Source: Symsagittifera roscoffensis
Lineage: Eukaryota > Xenacoelomorpha > Acoela > Convolutidae
Reading direction: 5' to 3'
NCBI RefSeq assembly: GCF_963678635.1
Contig: NC_087069.1
Location: 47,758,276 to 47,822,275, forward strand
Length of the DNA: 64,000 bases
The notes below the pieces were generated by a model. That model had not been told where the DNA came from. It ran no database searches and saw only the letters and a program-made list of their open reading frames with translations. The position numbers and the translations under genes are program-made. Positions 34,743 to 46,377 of the stretch are shown here, piece after piece. The number at the start of each line of letters is the position of its first letter. Position 1 is the stretch's first letter.

Positions 34743-37335
34743 TTTCAGCACAAACAGTCCTCTACGTTTTTTCAACATTCTATTAACAATTCCCCAAAAA
34801 TATTTATTTTCTCTTTTTTCTTTGCGTAAGTTTTTTATGAGATAATGATTAACATTTGAAAGGACTTTGTTTCAATAATATTGGCTCACTTGAGTAATTT
34901 TTCCAGTCAGCCCGCTTCTTATTGATAAACCTATGGGAAAACTTAAACATCACAAATAGCTCGTTCGATAAACGCAGTTTTTTGGAAAAGACGACTTTTT
35001 ATTGAGCATTGTTTTGTTCCCAGAAAACAATGTGTTCCATCGCTCTTCGTGTCAGAGAAACAGACAAACTCTTGCAACTGACTAAAAAGTGCAGGTTTTT
35101 TTTAAAGTAGCAATGCTGATTGAAAAGTGTAGTTTTTCAAAAGATGGAAAGTGAAAAAACATTTCAAGTTTTTTACGATGCAAAGATAATTCATCTATAA
35201 GAGGCTCCTATTTGATTTTTTGAAAAATAATATTGACATTTTTTTTCACATTAAGAAGCAAACAAAATAAATCAGAACGTTTTCTCCAAACAATAACACA
35301 ATTTTTTTAAATTGGTTTTCATTGAAATCAATGTTTAATATGCTCAAACGGATATTTTATTCATTGATTTTTGAGTTTTCTGGTACTCTAAAAATCGTCA
35401 GTCTTTCAAAAAATATAAATTTCTGGTGAACGGTTTGTTTTCTATACTGAAAAAGTGTGTTGCTTAAAAAGCTTTAGCTACTTCTTGTGATGAGAGAATG
35501 CTTGCAAAAAAATTGAAAACTAGCTAGATAGATTTAGATCTCGACAACTCGCCAGAAGTTGTTGTTCAAAAAAAATTTTTTTAAACATATTGTTAACAGA
35601 AAACGTCACAAAAACGTTTAATAATGTCTTATTACGCAATTTACGCAGAAAGTATTTGAGTATTTAGTTTTAAAATGTTAGTTTTGATATGATTAATTTT
35701 TATATTTGATTATTAAACCATTACAGAAAACAAAAATTATGATTTCTAATTTGTTAATACCTGAGTGAACGCAATTGTAGAACAGTTTGTTTCTGTCCAT
35801 TTTTCTTTTCAGCCAAATTCAATTACATAACAAGTTCAAAAGTTTGAAACCTTTGGCAGGTTTCAGCGCAAACATTCCTCTACGTTTTTTCTTTATACTA
35901 TAAACAACGCCCCGAATTGCTTTGTTTCTAGTTTTTCTTTTGTTATTTTCTTATTAAATACTGAACAACATTCAAAATGACTTTGTTTCAATAATATTGG
36001 CATTTTTGATTATTTATTCCTGTCAGCCCACTTCTAATTGATGAAATTCCATGGGCAACTTGTGAGCATCAGAAATATCTCATTTGATATACGCAAAAAA
36101 AAACATATTTTGGAGGACACAACCTTTTATTAATCATTGTTTCGTTGCCCAAAAACAATGTGTGTTCCATCGCTCTTTGTGTCAGAAAAACAGAAAACAT
36201 CTTGAAGCTGACTTGAAAGTGCAGATTTTTTTTCTAAAGTAGGGATGCTCAATAAAAATAGTGACTTTTAAAAGATGCAAAATGAAGCCCTTTTCAAAAG
36301 TTTTTTAACGAAAAATTATTTCATCTATAAGATGTTCCTATTTGATTTCTTGAAAAATATCATTGTAAAGTTTTTTCACAATAAGAAGCAAAAAAATTAA
36401 ATCAGACCATTTTCTCCCGATAAGAACATATATTTTTTTTATTCTTATCTTGATTTTAAGTAAAGTCAAGGTTAAATACGCTCAAAAAGAACTTTAATTC
36501 TTCGATTTTTGTTCGTCACTGTTTTTTAAAAAAATATGTATCGGGTGATCGGCGTGGTTTTTCAGTGATTGTTAAAAAAATTTGTTTTGGTAAAAAAAAT
36601 ATTCATATTCTTTTTGTGATTATTGAATGCAAGCAAAAAAACTTAAAACAAGCTAGATTCAATTAGATCTGTCGATTCGCCTAGAGTTGTTGTCCAAAAA
36701 AACTTTTTTCGAAGATATAGACAACAAAAAACATAAAAAACATACAAGCAGAAAGTAATTGAGTATTTAGTTTCAATATGTTAGTTTCGATATGATTAAT
36801 TTTTATATTTGATTATGAAACCATAGCAAAAAATAGAACTTATGATTTTTAATTCGTTGTTAGCTGAGTGAGCGCAAACTTAGAACAGTTTGTTTTGCCC
36901 CTTTTTCCTTTCAACCGATGTTAAGTTACATAAAAAACTCGAATGTTTGAAAACTTTGACCGGTTTCAGCGCAAATTTTCCTCAAAAGTACGTTTTTTCA
37001 ACATACAGTTAACAATGCTCCAAAATGCTTTGTTTCTTCTTTTCCTTTGTAAATTTCTGATCAAATATTGGATAACATTTGAAATGATTTTATTTCAGTA
37101 ATATTGGCATTTTTCCAGTCAGCCTCTTGCCTTTTTTCTTTTCAACCGATGTTCCGTTTTTTAGGAACTTTAGGTCACTGTTGTGGTAATAATGCCTGAT
37201 GAGCGGCGTGTTTTTTCAGAGATCTGTTTAAAAAAAGTGTTGGTTAAAAACCTTTAGCTACCATTTATGATTATAATACAAGCTAAAAACTTTCAAATAG
37301 GCTATATAAATTTAGATATCGCTGACTCGCCCAGG
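34743..37335 (+). repeat. Tandem duplication, unit about 1.1 kb, two full copies and a partial third
   Basis: The block TTTCAGCGCAAACATTCCTC starts units near 34,743, 35,868 and 36,964. Within each unit the same series follows: AATATTGGC..., CATCTATAAGA..., AAGAAGCAAA... and GATATGATTAATTTTTATAT. The third copy lacks its middle. No gene seen. Confidence 0.8.
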
Positions 37336-37429
37336 AATTAATTGTTTTCAAGAAGTAGAAACAAATAAATTGGTTATTAGGAGCACTAATTAATTGGTGT
37401 ACGTTTTCAGCGGGTTTCAAAAAATAGTT

Positions 37430-37620
37430 TCTCACTCATGTAATTTTACAGATCATGCACAAAGCTTTTGCGGAGATTTAAATCGATATAAAAAAGAGCT
37501 CTGTCGACAGACTGAAGTTTTCGAATGGCGAATCACGAATCATGACAAAGTCTTTGGTTTCTGATATTATTTCACGTTAAAACACGCAACTACTTTTAGA
37601 TGACAGTTAATTCAAGAAAA
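37430..37620 (+). repeat. Lone copy of the CTGTCGACAG repeat
   Basis: Contains GAGCTCTGTCGACAGACTGA, resembling the 155-bp units at 6,210-6,845 over 30 kb away. It suggests a dispersed repeat and not only a local satellite. Confidence 0.4.
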
Positions 37621-37792
37621 AGAACTCAACAATGGTTGAGTTTTACTGGTTTGCAGGTAATCATTATGACGCAAACTCTTGATTTACCTTTAGCAGACAC
37701 AAATAAGTAAAAACACACGTTAACAATAATTTTTTGATAACAACAACAACAGAAAAAAACTGTTACAGAAGTGAGATATCAGCACAACTAAT

Positions 37793-37807
37793 ATGGACAA
37801 ACAACAG
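37793..37807 (+). CDS. Putative five-codon first exon of a plus-strand gene
   Basis: ATGGACAAACAACAG followed by gtataactttctg, a good donor in phase 0. The intron runs to cctgtacttttttatag at 38,180 and the next exon is open in the matching phase. The small size means it rests on splice-site quality and phase alone. Confidence 0.4.
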
Positions 37808-38180
37808 GTATAACTTTCTGATTTTTTTATTCTAATAAAATCATACAAATCTAGCTGATATTTTTTCAGACTTAAGAACAGGAAAACTTAAAAATTACCA
37901 TAGAATTGAAACAAGAGGCGTAAAAAAGGCGTAAATCAAACGAACAGAAACTCTGGTGTAAGAAATGCATGGCTATCCCTTCTCACGCTAGTTTTTTTTT
38001 TTCAAAAATTTTATTACTTGCTTCAACATAACTCAAGTTTAAAACTCCAGTTTTTCACCAATATTAGACAAATATCAGGTTAAATTTTATGAACGCACAG
38101 ATGAAAGATTAGATGGTTGATCATTTTAAGTATATTTTTTTCGGCAACAAAACAAGACTAACACCTGTACTTTTTTATAG

Positions 38181-38438
38181 AGATTATTGAACCCTCAAAC
38201 GAACAAAAACCAACAAGGCGAAAAAACGGATGAGGCTGATCCAAATGCCTCCTTCAGAGATTGTAGTCCACACAGGGGCAACACATGTGAACCTCGTGAG
38301 TTGATTGAAAGTGAGAGGATAGAAGAATTACAGGCAGTGGAAACAGGGGACAGTGAACACAGTGTAACGCATGCTACAGGATCAAATACAAGTATTAAAA
38401 CATCTGCGACAAGTAGTACGATTATAATGGAGTGCAAT
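38181..38438 (+). CDS. Putative second exon, hydrophilic acidic protein, unrecognised
   Basis: Open from the acceptor at 38,180 in phase 0 with the micro-exon. Codon use is less AT-skewed than the surroundings. The text is hydrophilic (QQGEKTDEADPNASFRDC, then an acidic ESERIEELQAVETGD block and a Ser/Thr-rich end). No domain recognised. The frame runs into a palindromic MITE at 38,439 that adds a stop at about 38,480, so the original exon end is unclear. In style it resembles the acidic phase 0-0 exons at 4,991 and 29,998. Confidence 0.5.
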
Positions 38439-38639
38439 CAGTATTTAGACAGCCGCGTATTCATACTCGTCAGTATTTAGACAAATGCTGTATAAACCAA
38501 TCAGAATCGAGAAAAGACATAAATAATCCAAATTAAATAATAATTAATTATTATTTTCTTCTTTGTCTCGATTCTGATTGGTTGAAACAGTATTTGTCTA
38601 AATACTGACCATTCTGAATACGCGGTTGTCTAAATACTG
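38439..38639. mobile_element. Palindromic MITE, 201 bp, with CCAAT boxes in both arms
   Basis: A near-perfect inverted repeat. It begins CAGTATTTAGACAGCCGCGT and ends with its complement. An inner repeat of TCAGTATTTAGACAAA and an ACCAATCAGAATCGAGA box occur in each arm, around an AT-rich loop. There is no coding capacity. The flanking direct repeat CGATTATAATG (38,419-38,429; 38,649-38,659) is not immediately adjacent, so the target duplication is unresolved. Confidence 0.85.
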
Positions 38640-38689
38640 ACATGTAACCGATTATAATGTACAGGAACTGGGGGGTAGTTGTCATACAT

Positions 38690-38870
38690 GGATGACCATT
38701 GGATATAAGTCATAATGGTCACATGAATTATATGATCAGCAACAGTCACCATGTAATAAACTTAATTGTCACTATGTATTAAATTAACCTTGATAGTCCC
38801 CATGTAACGATTGATCCGCATTGGTCTATATTTTATCATAATAGTTAACACCATGTAAGATAGGAAAACT
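38690..38870 (+). repeat. Degenerate short repeat with CACCATGTAA
   Basis: CACCATGTAATAAA, CACTATGTATTAAA, CCCCATGTAACGA and CACCATGTAAGAT recur at irregular spacing of 32-66 bp. Confidence 0.5.
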
Positions 38871-39324
38871 AAAAAATCATATGGTCAATCATCGCAGTTG
38901 TCACTGCAGTTCAGCTTAATATGAGTCGCGCTATCTAAATTCTTTCACCTTTTCCTTTCAAAATCTAGATGACAGAGCTAATGGACAAAAAATTCAGTTG
39001 GTGAGCAATACTCAACAAACGGAAATGATATGAAACTTAATCATTTTGATTTTAGATTATAAATTAAGAGAAGATGTAAGTCAAGAATTGTTTCAAAACA
39101 CGAAAATTTATGTACAGAGAATCAGAAGTTTCACCATTAAAGTTTGTATTTAAAATCAATCTTCCAAAATAACTACAAAAAGATTGGTTTTGAGTCCTGC
39201 GTTTCGGCGCCTGTCAACAGTTCTTTGGTTGACTGAAATTCTCGTTTATCCCTTGATAGATGTTGCTGTATTCAAAGAGAGTTACACCGAAAGGATCTGC
39301 AAAGTCTAAAAAAATTTTAAATAG

Positions 39325-39760
39325 ATTTCCCAAGGTATTAAGATAGGGAATAAATTTCCCGGTGTATTAAGGTACCAGGTTTCAGATGGTAAGTTTCAGA
39401 TGGTAAATTTTTTTCGCTGCCCGAATTTCCTATGTATTAACATAGTGTATATATTTCCCTATGTATAAAGATTAGAAATTCATTGTAGGGAATTCAGAAT
39501 TCATTAAGATAGGGAATAGGTTTTCCAATTTTTTGAGATAGGGAATAGTTTGGTTACAGTGCGATGGTAAAAGAAGAAAATTGGTACTTTTTTAGATTTT
39601 GTGTGGAAATGTCTAGTTTTTTTCGCAAATTTTTCGGCGCGCGTTACCTATTTGGTAAATATATTTGGTGTATTACGTGGAAATAGTTTTTAATAAGATT
39701 ATTATAAAACTGGTTATAGTTTTTAAAAAATCAAGTAATAAGTTTGAGAAATATTTTGGC
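39325..39760 (+). repeat. Element 2 left terminal inverted repeat
   Basis: Copies of GTATTAAGATAGGGAATA, then TTTCAGATGGTAAGTTTCAG, then the inner block TCTAGTTTTTTTCGCAAATT with GGCGCGCGTTACCTA. Each has a reverse-complement partner in 43,060-43,640 and at the ends of element 1. Confidence 0.75.
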
Positions 39761-39926
39761 ACCCAATTTTGCCAATGCTTAAGATTCTAAACGTTTTCTT
39801 AATTTAAAAAAAAACATTAAGCTATTAACCCAAACGCAGCGTTTAAAAAATTTGTTGAAAAAAAGGTTAATTACAGAGAAAATGTATTAATTTACAGCAT
39901 CATATACATTTTAACTACATAATCTC

Positions 39927-40106
39927 TTACAAATTTAGAGGTTTAGTATGTATTCCACCACATTGAACTTCACGTTTAGGGTAAAAATAGCTCAGTCCTT
40001 TTTTAATTTGTTCATAAGTTGCGACTACATGAGTAATCATTTTGAAGCCTCTATTCGTTGGATTCAAATTCACTACCTCATCCAGTACTTGTCGAGACTT
40101 TGCCAT
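39927..40106 (-). pseudogene. Short coding fragment inside element 2, unrecognised
   Basis: A clean 59-codon frame from ATG at 40,106 to TAA at 39,927. It reads MAKSRQVLDEVVNLNPTN at the start and ends THTKPLNL-like. It stays open upstream to about 40,140 and is plainly protein-like against the AT-rich background. Element sequence resumes on both sides (at 40,123 the text matches 41,100). It has no counterpart in element 1 or the palindrome. I infer a captured last exon of a host gene, and I do not recognise which. Confidence 0.5.
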
Positions 40107-40235
40107 GGGACCTTCTCCAAGGTCTAGCTTGAGAATATCATTTGAAGATTTTTAGCAAAATAGTTATGCTATTAATTGTGCTTTGGATTATTGAACGTTT
40201 CTTGAAAGAATAAATTTGTGAATTTGCCGTCTTTT

Positions 40236-40718
40236 TCGACTCTTCTGTCACTGAATAGAATCATATACACTGAATAGTTATACGTATAGCAGCGAAGAAC
40301 TCACTAATCATATCAAGACGAAGCATTCTTCTTGTCAACATAATAACAAACTAAGTGCTCAATACTCTCCCAATAAACTCGAGCTGAAGATAAAATTAAC
40401 ATTTTTCAAATTGAACACATAGAAGAAAATACTATGAAATTAAGTTTTACTGAGTTTGAAAAGTCTATACAACTGTGATAAATTTGAATAAATTCTAGTA
40501 GAAGTTTCATCTTTATTTAATCTATTTTTTTTTCATTCTTCAATCTTCGTTTTTTTAATGATTTAAATTCAAAGGTTCTGATTGAAGATAAAACCAGCAA
40601 CAATCGAGGTCAAATTGTCGTGAAATTTTCAAAGGAAATCAATCCGAAAATCTTCAATCTAAATTTAAAATTTCATTGGTTACAAGCTTGCGGAGGTTTT
40701 GTGGCAATAAATTTGTAG
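40236..40718 (+). pseudogene. Zinc-finger gene copy in element 2, exon 1 decayed, exon 2 open
   Basis: Exon 1 (40,236-40,400) keeps only the CACTGAATAGAA start region and the EELTNHIKTKH-like finger end. The Cys pair is deleted. Exon 2 (40,575-40,718) begins after ttaaattcaaag, is open for 47 codons and ends FVAINL and TAG. It has exactly the same 144-base length as exon 2 of the copies at 48,067 and 53,796. Confidence 0.6.
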
Positions 40719-43059
40719 TAAAATGGCATAGAACACGCTAATGAGTGGTTAAGTATTTAGTAAAAATTGTTAAAAAACTGGATATTTAAAAGACATTGAC
40801 AAATAGAAAGGTTTTTTTTCTAGCTACTATTTTAAAGTTTTCATTGTTTAGTGCTTGTGAAAGCGTTCATAGAGTAGTGCTTTTTGAAGCAGATAAGGGG
40901 GATTGAATTACTAAGAATTATGGTTTTATACTGCTTTTAAACGATTTCAAAAACGCAAATGATAACTGACCCGGAAAAGACAAAAAAAATGTATGTTTTT
41001 GCTAACCTTTGGAAATTCCAAGATAAGAATATACATCATTGTCAACCAAAAACTTTTTCAAGGTAGAAACTTAGAGTTGAAACAGCAAGATACAGTTATC
41101 AGCTTGAGAAATTCATTTGAAGTTTTTTAGCAAAATACTTTTGGTAATTCTGCTTCGGATTATTGAACGTTACTTGAAATGATACTTTTTTTCATCTAAA
41201 ATTCAATTTTTTTTTTCAAATTGGAAATAATTTGGATGATAGTAGACAAAACAGAAAATGAGACAATAAAATTTAGCTTATGAATTATACGTTAAGAAAA
41301 AATCCAACATAAAAAGTCTCAAAGATGTATATTTATGTGTAATTCATTGAAAAATTCGTTATCATTTGATTATTAGGTAAATTTATATGAAATTCAGATG
41401 TTTTGAAGATAATTTTTTTGATGTAAGCTGAGCGCCGACATCTTTTGGAAGATGATACATGAAGCATAAATGAGAAATTTGCTTTCAAGATCTACTTTTC
41501 AATATTCTGGATAAAAAACAAAAATTTTTGGAGAAAAAAGAATGGAGTTTGCTGAAAACTTCTGAGTAAACTAAAAGTTTAGCAGACTCAGATGTAGGAT
41601 CTCTTAACTGTATGAAATTTATCAAGAAAAGTTTCAATTAGACAAAAGTAAAAATTTTGTTCTGGTTAGCTTCAATTTTTTTTTTCAATTAGAAAACCAG
41701 GTAGAACTGAAGAGTTTTTTACTTATTCGAAAAACTGTTCAATTGTTTTAGTTTCTTCTTGCTTTCCTTTCCTAGATCGATTTTTTAAAGAAGCGTTCTT
41801 TTAGAAGTTTTAAGATGTTGCAGAAGTTAGGAACTAGGTTACTTTGCGTAATTCTACTTCGAAGATTTTCAGATTATAACCAATCGAGCTGCTTCTAATC
41901 AATTTTAAAAAATCAAGGTAAGAAAACACCTTTGTACTCTCAATTTTTAAATGTGCTTTTGAATGCTGTAACAAGCACCGATTAAACATTTTTGACAAAA
42001 ATTCCAATAAAAAATCATGAATAAAAAGCGACTTCATATGTAATTTGCAAAAAAGTGGTGGTTAATTATCCCAAAAATTGTGTTTTTGCCCAAATAATTT
42101 ACTGTAGCAACTGAGCAAGTGAACTTAAAGCAAACATGTTCAAATAACTTAACAACGTTATCAGTTCGAACTTTTTCTCTGCCAGCAAATTGTTCGTTCA
42201 ATTGATACTCTTTTCCTCCTAAATTTCCCAGTTTTGACTGATTTTTTTTTGCAAAACGAAATCAATAGCGAAAACATGTATTAAACAGAATGGCAGAATA
42301 ACGTTAAAACATTGAACAATTCTACCGAAAAATCATCAGAATTATGTTGTAGAAGCAACAGAGAGCTAATCATCATGCATAAAGAAGATTTTGTTGAATT
42401 TCATCCAATATCTAAAATATTTTTAAGAAAACTTCATACCATTTTTAGTCAATTTTAGCAGCAAATTTTGTTCTTTCATCATTGGTCTGAAATTTACTAT
42501 ATTGTGATTTCTGTAAGTTTGGGTTAATCATTGAAAAAAATCCGAGGAGTTGAATCATGGAGTTTGATCTGAGAGATTCAATAAATAATGCTCTGATTGT
42601 TCGATTGATTTAAAATTCTTAGTTAAGTTCTCGCTGGACTGGATAAAAACCTGTTAATAACACAATAAAAAAGATAAAAATTGAAAATTTTGGATAGATT
42701 TTGTTCATTTTTACTTTAATTTCTCAAAATTACGATTAATTTCAAGTTTGAGAGATATTGGAAGTTTCATTATCAAATTAGCTAATATGATCTTTCCTTC
42801 CATTGTTCAGAGCAATTTATAAACACGCTTCTTAGCTCAACTTAAGGTAAATTTTATGGTATTTCATTTTTTGAGACAAAAATTGTGGAATAATCCATAT
42901 TTTTATTCAAATTATTTTGTTATTGTCTCAACATGATTCCAATTAAAATACAACTGGGGCCTAATTTTAAACTCTGCACGTAATTTAACGATGCTATTTT
43001 TTAATTAGATCAGATGCCACAAACATCAACCAAAAACTGATATTTCTGCAATTTTTCAG
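40719..43059. other. Interior of element 2, no clear gene
   Basis: Family filler sequence shared with 22,764-24,584 and, up to about 40,990, with 47,810-48,060 (inverted). A minus-strand frame at 41,834-42,037 is unsupported. Confidence 0.45.
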
Positions 43060-43723
43060 TAGGTTCAGCATAGTTTCAGGTGAATAGAGCATTGTTTTAA
43101 AGAGTAAAATTATCTAACAAAGTACTTAAAAGGTCGACTTATATCAAATCTTACCGTTTTTTGAAGTTTTTTTGAAAAATTTTGAATTTTGTTGATTATT
43201 AATCTCAATGTTTCAAACTTTTACCATTGACTTACCATGTACTAGAAAACATAATACTTTCGTTCCACAACCTACACTTATTTAAACATTGATTTTTAAC
43301 AATTAGATAATAAGCGCCGAACTTTTTGCAAAAAAACTAGACATTTCCTCACAAAAATCACAAAATAACGTTTTCCTTTCTCTTACCATCACACTGAAAC
43401 CTCACCATTCCCTATCGTGAGACATTGGGAAATCTATTCCCTATTTTGATGATTTTTTACTTCCTCAGAGTGAAATTCTAATCCTTATACATAAAGACAT
43501 CTAGACACTATCCTAAAACATGGGATATTTGGGCGCCGAAAAACGTTACCATTTGAAACTTACCATCTGAAACCTGCTATCTTAATACACTGGGAAACTT
43601 ATTCCCTATCCTGATACATTGGCAATTCTATTCCTTATTTTAATACATAGGGGTGAAGACCGGATAGTCTATAGCCTATATTAACACATGGGGGTCTTCA
43701 ACCTCCCCCCCACCCCCCCGCCC
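43060..43723 (-). repeat. Element 2 right terminal inverted repeat
   Basis: Inner block from TTTCAGTAGG through ATCTAACAAAGTACTT and GACTTACCATG, like 24,540-24,900. It is followed by repeated motifs such as CATTCCCTATC...ACATTGGGAAA and ends in ACCTCCCCCCCACCCCCCCG. Confidence 0.8.
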
Positions 43724-44018
43724 GGATAATTTGAATCCAACATAAACTCCTTCTGTTCCACTCCTATTTTTTGATAATGGAAAGGACTTGTTCGATTGGT
43801 TCCAACAATTACAGTATCGGTATTCATTGCTATTAATTTTTAATTTACAGGTTAACGAGCAAAAATATCTTCCTGCTTTTGTTGTCAGCTGCGCTGACCA
43901 ACTGTTGCGAGAAATGTTTTGGTAATTTTTTATTGATATTGTTAGTTCGCAGGAGTTTTAGGCAAAGCTGATTCAATGCTAGAGAAAACATGGTCACTCG
44001 CGGTTCTGACATATAGGT

Positions 44019-44826
44019 TCACTTTAAGTTAATAAAGCTTGTAATGCTGCGCAGCCTCTTCAAATATCCCCGCGGAGGATTTTTCTTTGAGTTCATCAAG
44101 TTGACCACTACCAGCAGCCAGAGCGCCACATCTACTGCCTCGTTCTCGGTAATGTCAGGATAAATAAGAAGCTCGTTTTGCATATTACTATTTCTTTTGT
44201 GTTCAATCAATTCGGCTGTGTTTTACAGTCAACACAACTTTAGCAGTTACTGCAATGAGCACCATCATCCGGTTTTTGTGAATCTGTACAAATTTTGATT
44301 TTACTGATGAATTAAATGATTTGCTGATGTCTAAATTAAAGAAGTTTTTTCGGTGACTAGGCTCGATACAACGGTCAGTGCCAATTTTGGTTGATGAGTC
44401 TATTTTATTTAATGATGCCCAACAATGGAGGCTTTGCATCTCCAACGGTTTAGTAGTAACATGTTTAAATCTAGACAAAAAATGAAAGTGTCCCACTGGA
44501 TAAATAATATAGGAAATGACAGTTCGTACAGCTCGTTTTCCTCCAAAATGAATCGAAGGAGGGTGTCAAATTGTAGCCCCTGTGTAGCCAAACAGACTGG
44601 GTATTTGAGGTTTTGAAAAAAAAACCTTTTTTTGCATTCATCCTCATACTTTTGTTTTTTTGAATTTTTGAAGACCTGCATCGAAATCGAACAAATTTTG
44701 TTTTTCAGTTTTTGTTTTATCTCCAGCACTGATCATTTTTTTGCCAAAATAAGGCCAGGAAAAGGTATTTGGGTTGCCAGCGTTGAGTTCACAGACCACT
44801 TCTTCGATGGCTCTGGAATACGTTAA
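44019..44826 (-). pseudogene. ORF c3, unit A, frameshifted, unrecognised
   Basis: Three overlapping minus-strand frames look like pieces of one gene broken by frameshifts. Conserved text includes PSHRKNFFNLDISKSF and NEAVDVALWLLVVVNL. The same segments appear in unit B (49,919-50,620). Placement in an element with PolB relatives makes a structural or virion gene possible, but no homology was recognised. Confidence 0.4.
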
Positions 44827-45177
44827 ATCTTGACTAGTTTTTTTGTTAGGTTAATTCATTGGGAAAACTACTCTGAAAGAACAACTTCGATCTCCCTTTT
44901 TAAAATTTGATTATTCTTAAAATTTATCTCTAAAACTGACCACCGTGTTTACTGGATAAAATTTTCGTAGAAGCCGTTGAAATCGAGTGTACACCATAAT
45001 CAACCTTTCCTATCTTTGTCATATCTTGTTTTTATTTCAATCAAATCAAGTTCTCTCACGTAAAATTTTCCGTTGTTTCTTCCTGTTCCGTATCAATGAG
45101 ATTGATGTTGGAGGGTTTGCGGTAGAAGTTGTGACTTTAATTTCAGAAAATTTTTTTTTATAAAAATTTCTTTGCAA

Positions 45178-45345
45178 CTATTTCTGAAAAACAAACAAGT
45201 CAAAAATTTCTATTCGCCGTAAGTGTTCAACATAAAATTTTGGTTTTCGTATCAAACTGGTTGAATTGTTTGCAATCATTGAAATTAAAGCAGGCACATG
45301 CTTTCTTGTGACTTTGTTCGGAACTAATTTTGTTTCTCTAATCAT
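45178..45345 (-). CDS. Small basic ORF in unit A, 55 aa, unrecognised
   Basis: ATG at 45,345 opens MIRETKLVPNKVTRKHVPAL and runs 55 codons to TAG. The first 33 codons are conserved in unit B (from 51,137) with few changes. The rest diverges there after a 3' indel. It is basic and hydrophilic. Confidence 0.35.
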   Translation of the reverse strand: MIRETKLVPNKVTRKHVPALISMIANNSTSLIRKPKFYVEHLRRIEIFDLFVFQK

Positions 45346-46026
45346 GTAAGAACTGATTATATGCAGTTTTCAACATAACTATTTGTCTGTTCAAAGTACT
45401 GGCAGATAATATTTTTGAGCAATCTAACGTATCGCTCGTCAAACTATGGTTTTCTTTTCATTGTGAGTGTTGTTTTTTATTATTATTTTTTTAAATTTCT
45501 GCCTTTGTCAACCCAATTTTTCTTCGTTTTTTGGTTCACCACTTTTTAAAATCAATGGCTGTTTCTCTAGCATATTCGGTCTTAAACTTTCATTTCGTAA
45601 GTATGAAGTCTTCGGAAAACAATATCATCTTATTTTTCAACGAACTGTAACAATATTTTCTGAATGACGTAACAAGAAAAAATTTTTTTTGCTGATTTTT
45701 TTTTGTTTTTTCTCGAATGCTAACTATATATTCAAAAACTTTCAAAAACTTTTTTACTCTCGATGAACTAATTGTTAGGTAGAACATGTCCAAGAAAAAT
45801 TTTTACCTGGGAATCTTAACCTATTAACAACTGGCCAAAATCTTCTTTCGTTGCCCATTGATATGAATGACAGAGCAAACTAAGAATTTTCCGTTGTGTG
45901 CCCAAAAAACCAAATTGTTGAATGTCTCGAGGTGATTTACACATATCAAAAAAGTTGTATTCGAGTCCTTTTTTTGCGTGATAAATTTTTGTGCTGAATT
46001 TTTTCATGTAGAATCTGTAAGCTCTT

Positions 46027-46377
46027 CTAACCTATCAAACATTTTTCTTCAAAATATATTTCACAGGTATCATCAAAGACATTCAAGCAATCCTGTAATT
46101 TATGAGCATTAGCTGGACAATTGTAAAATTTAACGTCAAGTTCGTAATTAGTAACAAAGGAACGGTGCTTAGTCTCGAAATGGACATAAACAGAGAGTTG
46201 TTCATCAAAATCTTGACTTAGATTCTGATTGCAAGAAACTATTTGTACTCGACAGTATCGAAAGCCGAAAGGCAGTCTCGACACAACTTGAACTGTAAGA
46301 AATTGATTTCTAAGTAGAGAAAAAAAGCAAAACAAAAACAAAAACGAATCAAAATTAAAAAAAACCAAACTCTGCAA
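46027..46377 (-). CDS. ORF c2, unit A, Cys-containing, unrecognised
   Basis: A 116-codon frame. Residues 5-20 are Phe/Leu-rich and signal-like. A Cys-containing segment follows (FGFRYCRVQIVSCNQN; FYNCPANAHKLQDC). Unit B at 51,639-51,989 keeps the frame at the same length with six or so amino-acid changes, which argues for a real gene. A further open stretch at 45,816-46,007 may be its continuation in another exon. Confidence 0.5.
   Translation of the reverse strand: MQSLVFFNFDSFLFLFCFFSLLRNQFLTVQVVSRLPFGFRYCRVQIVSCNQNLSQDFDEQLSVYVHFETKHRSFVTNYELDVKFYNCPANAHKLQDCLNVFDDTCEIYFEEKCLIG

Larger units (their letters stand above)
39325..43723. mobile_element. Element 2: deletion derivative of the PolB element family
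   Basis: About 4.4 kb with terminal inverted repeats of the same family as element 1. The right end is fuller (C-run tip at 43,704-43,723). The left lacks roughly the outer 100 bases. The interior keeps only a zinc-finger gene copy (+), family filler sequence and an unrelated-looking minus-strand coding fragment at 39,927. There is no polymerase, so it is non-autonomous. Confidence 0.7.

Noticed and set aside
38195..38437. 80-aa minus-strand frame
   Set aside because: It lies antisense to the plus-strand exon at 38,181, which has splice sites in phase. The minus reading is hydrophobic shadow.
44425..45667. Plus-strand frames of 60-66 aa repeated in both units (also 50,369-51,457)
   Set aside because: They lie antisense to the conserved minus-strand ORFs or are Phe-rich AT-driven readings. 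Their conservation follows from the recent duplication.
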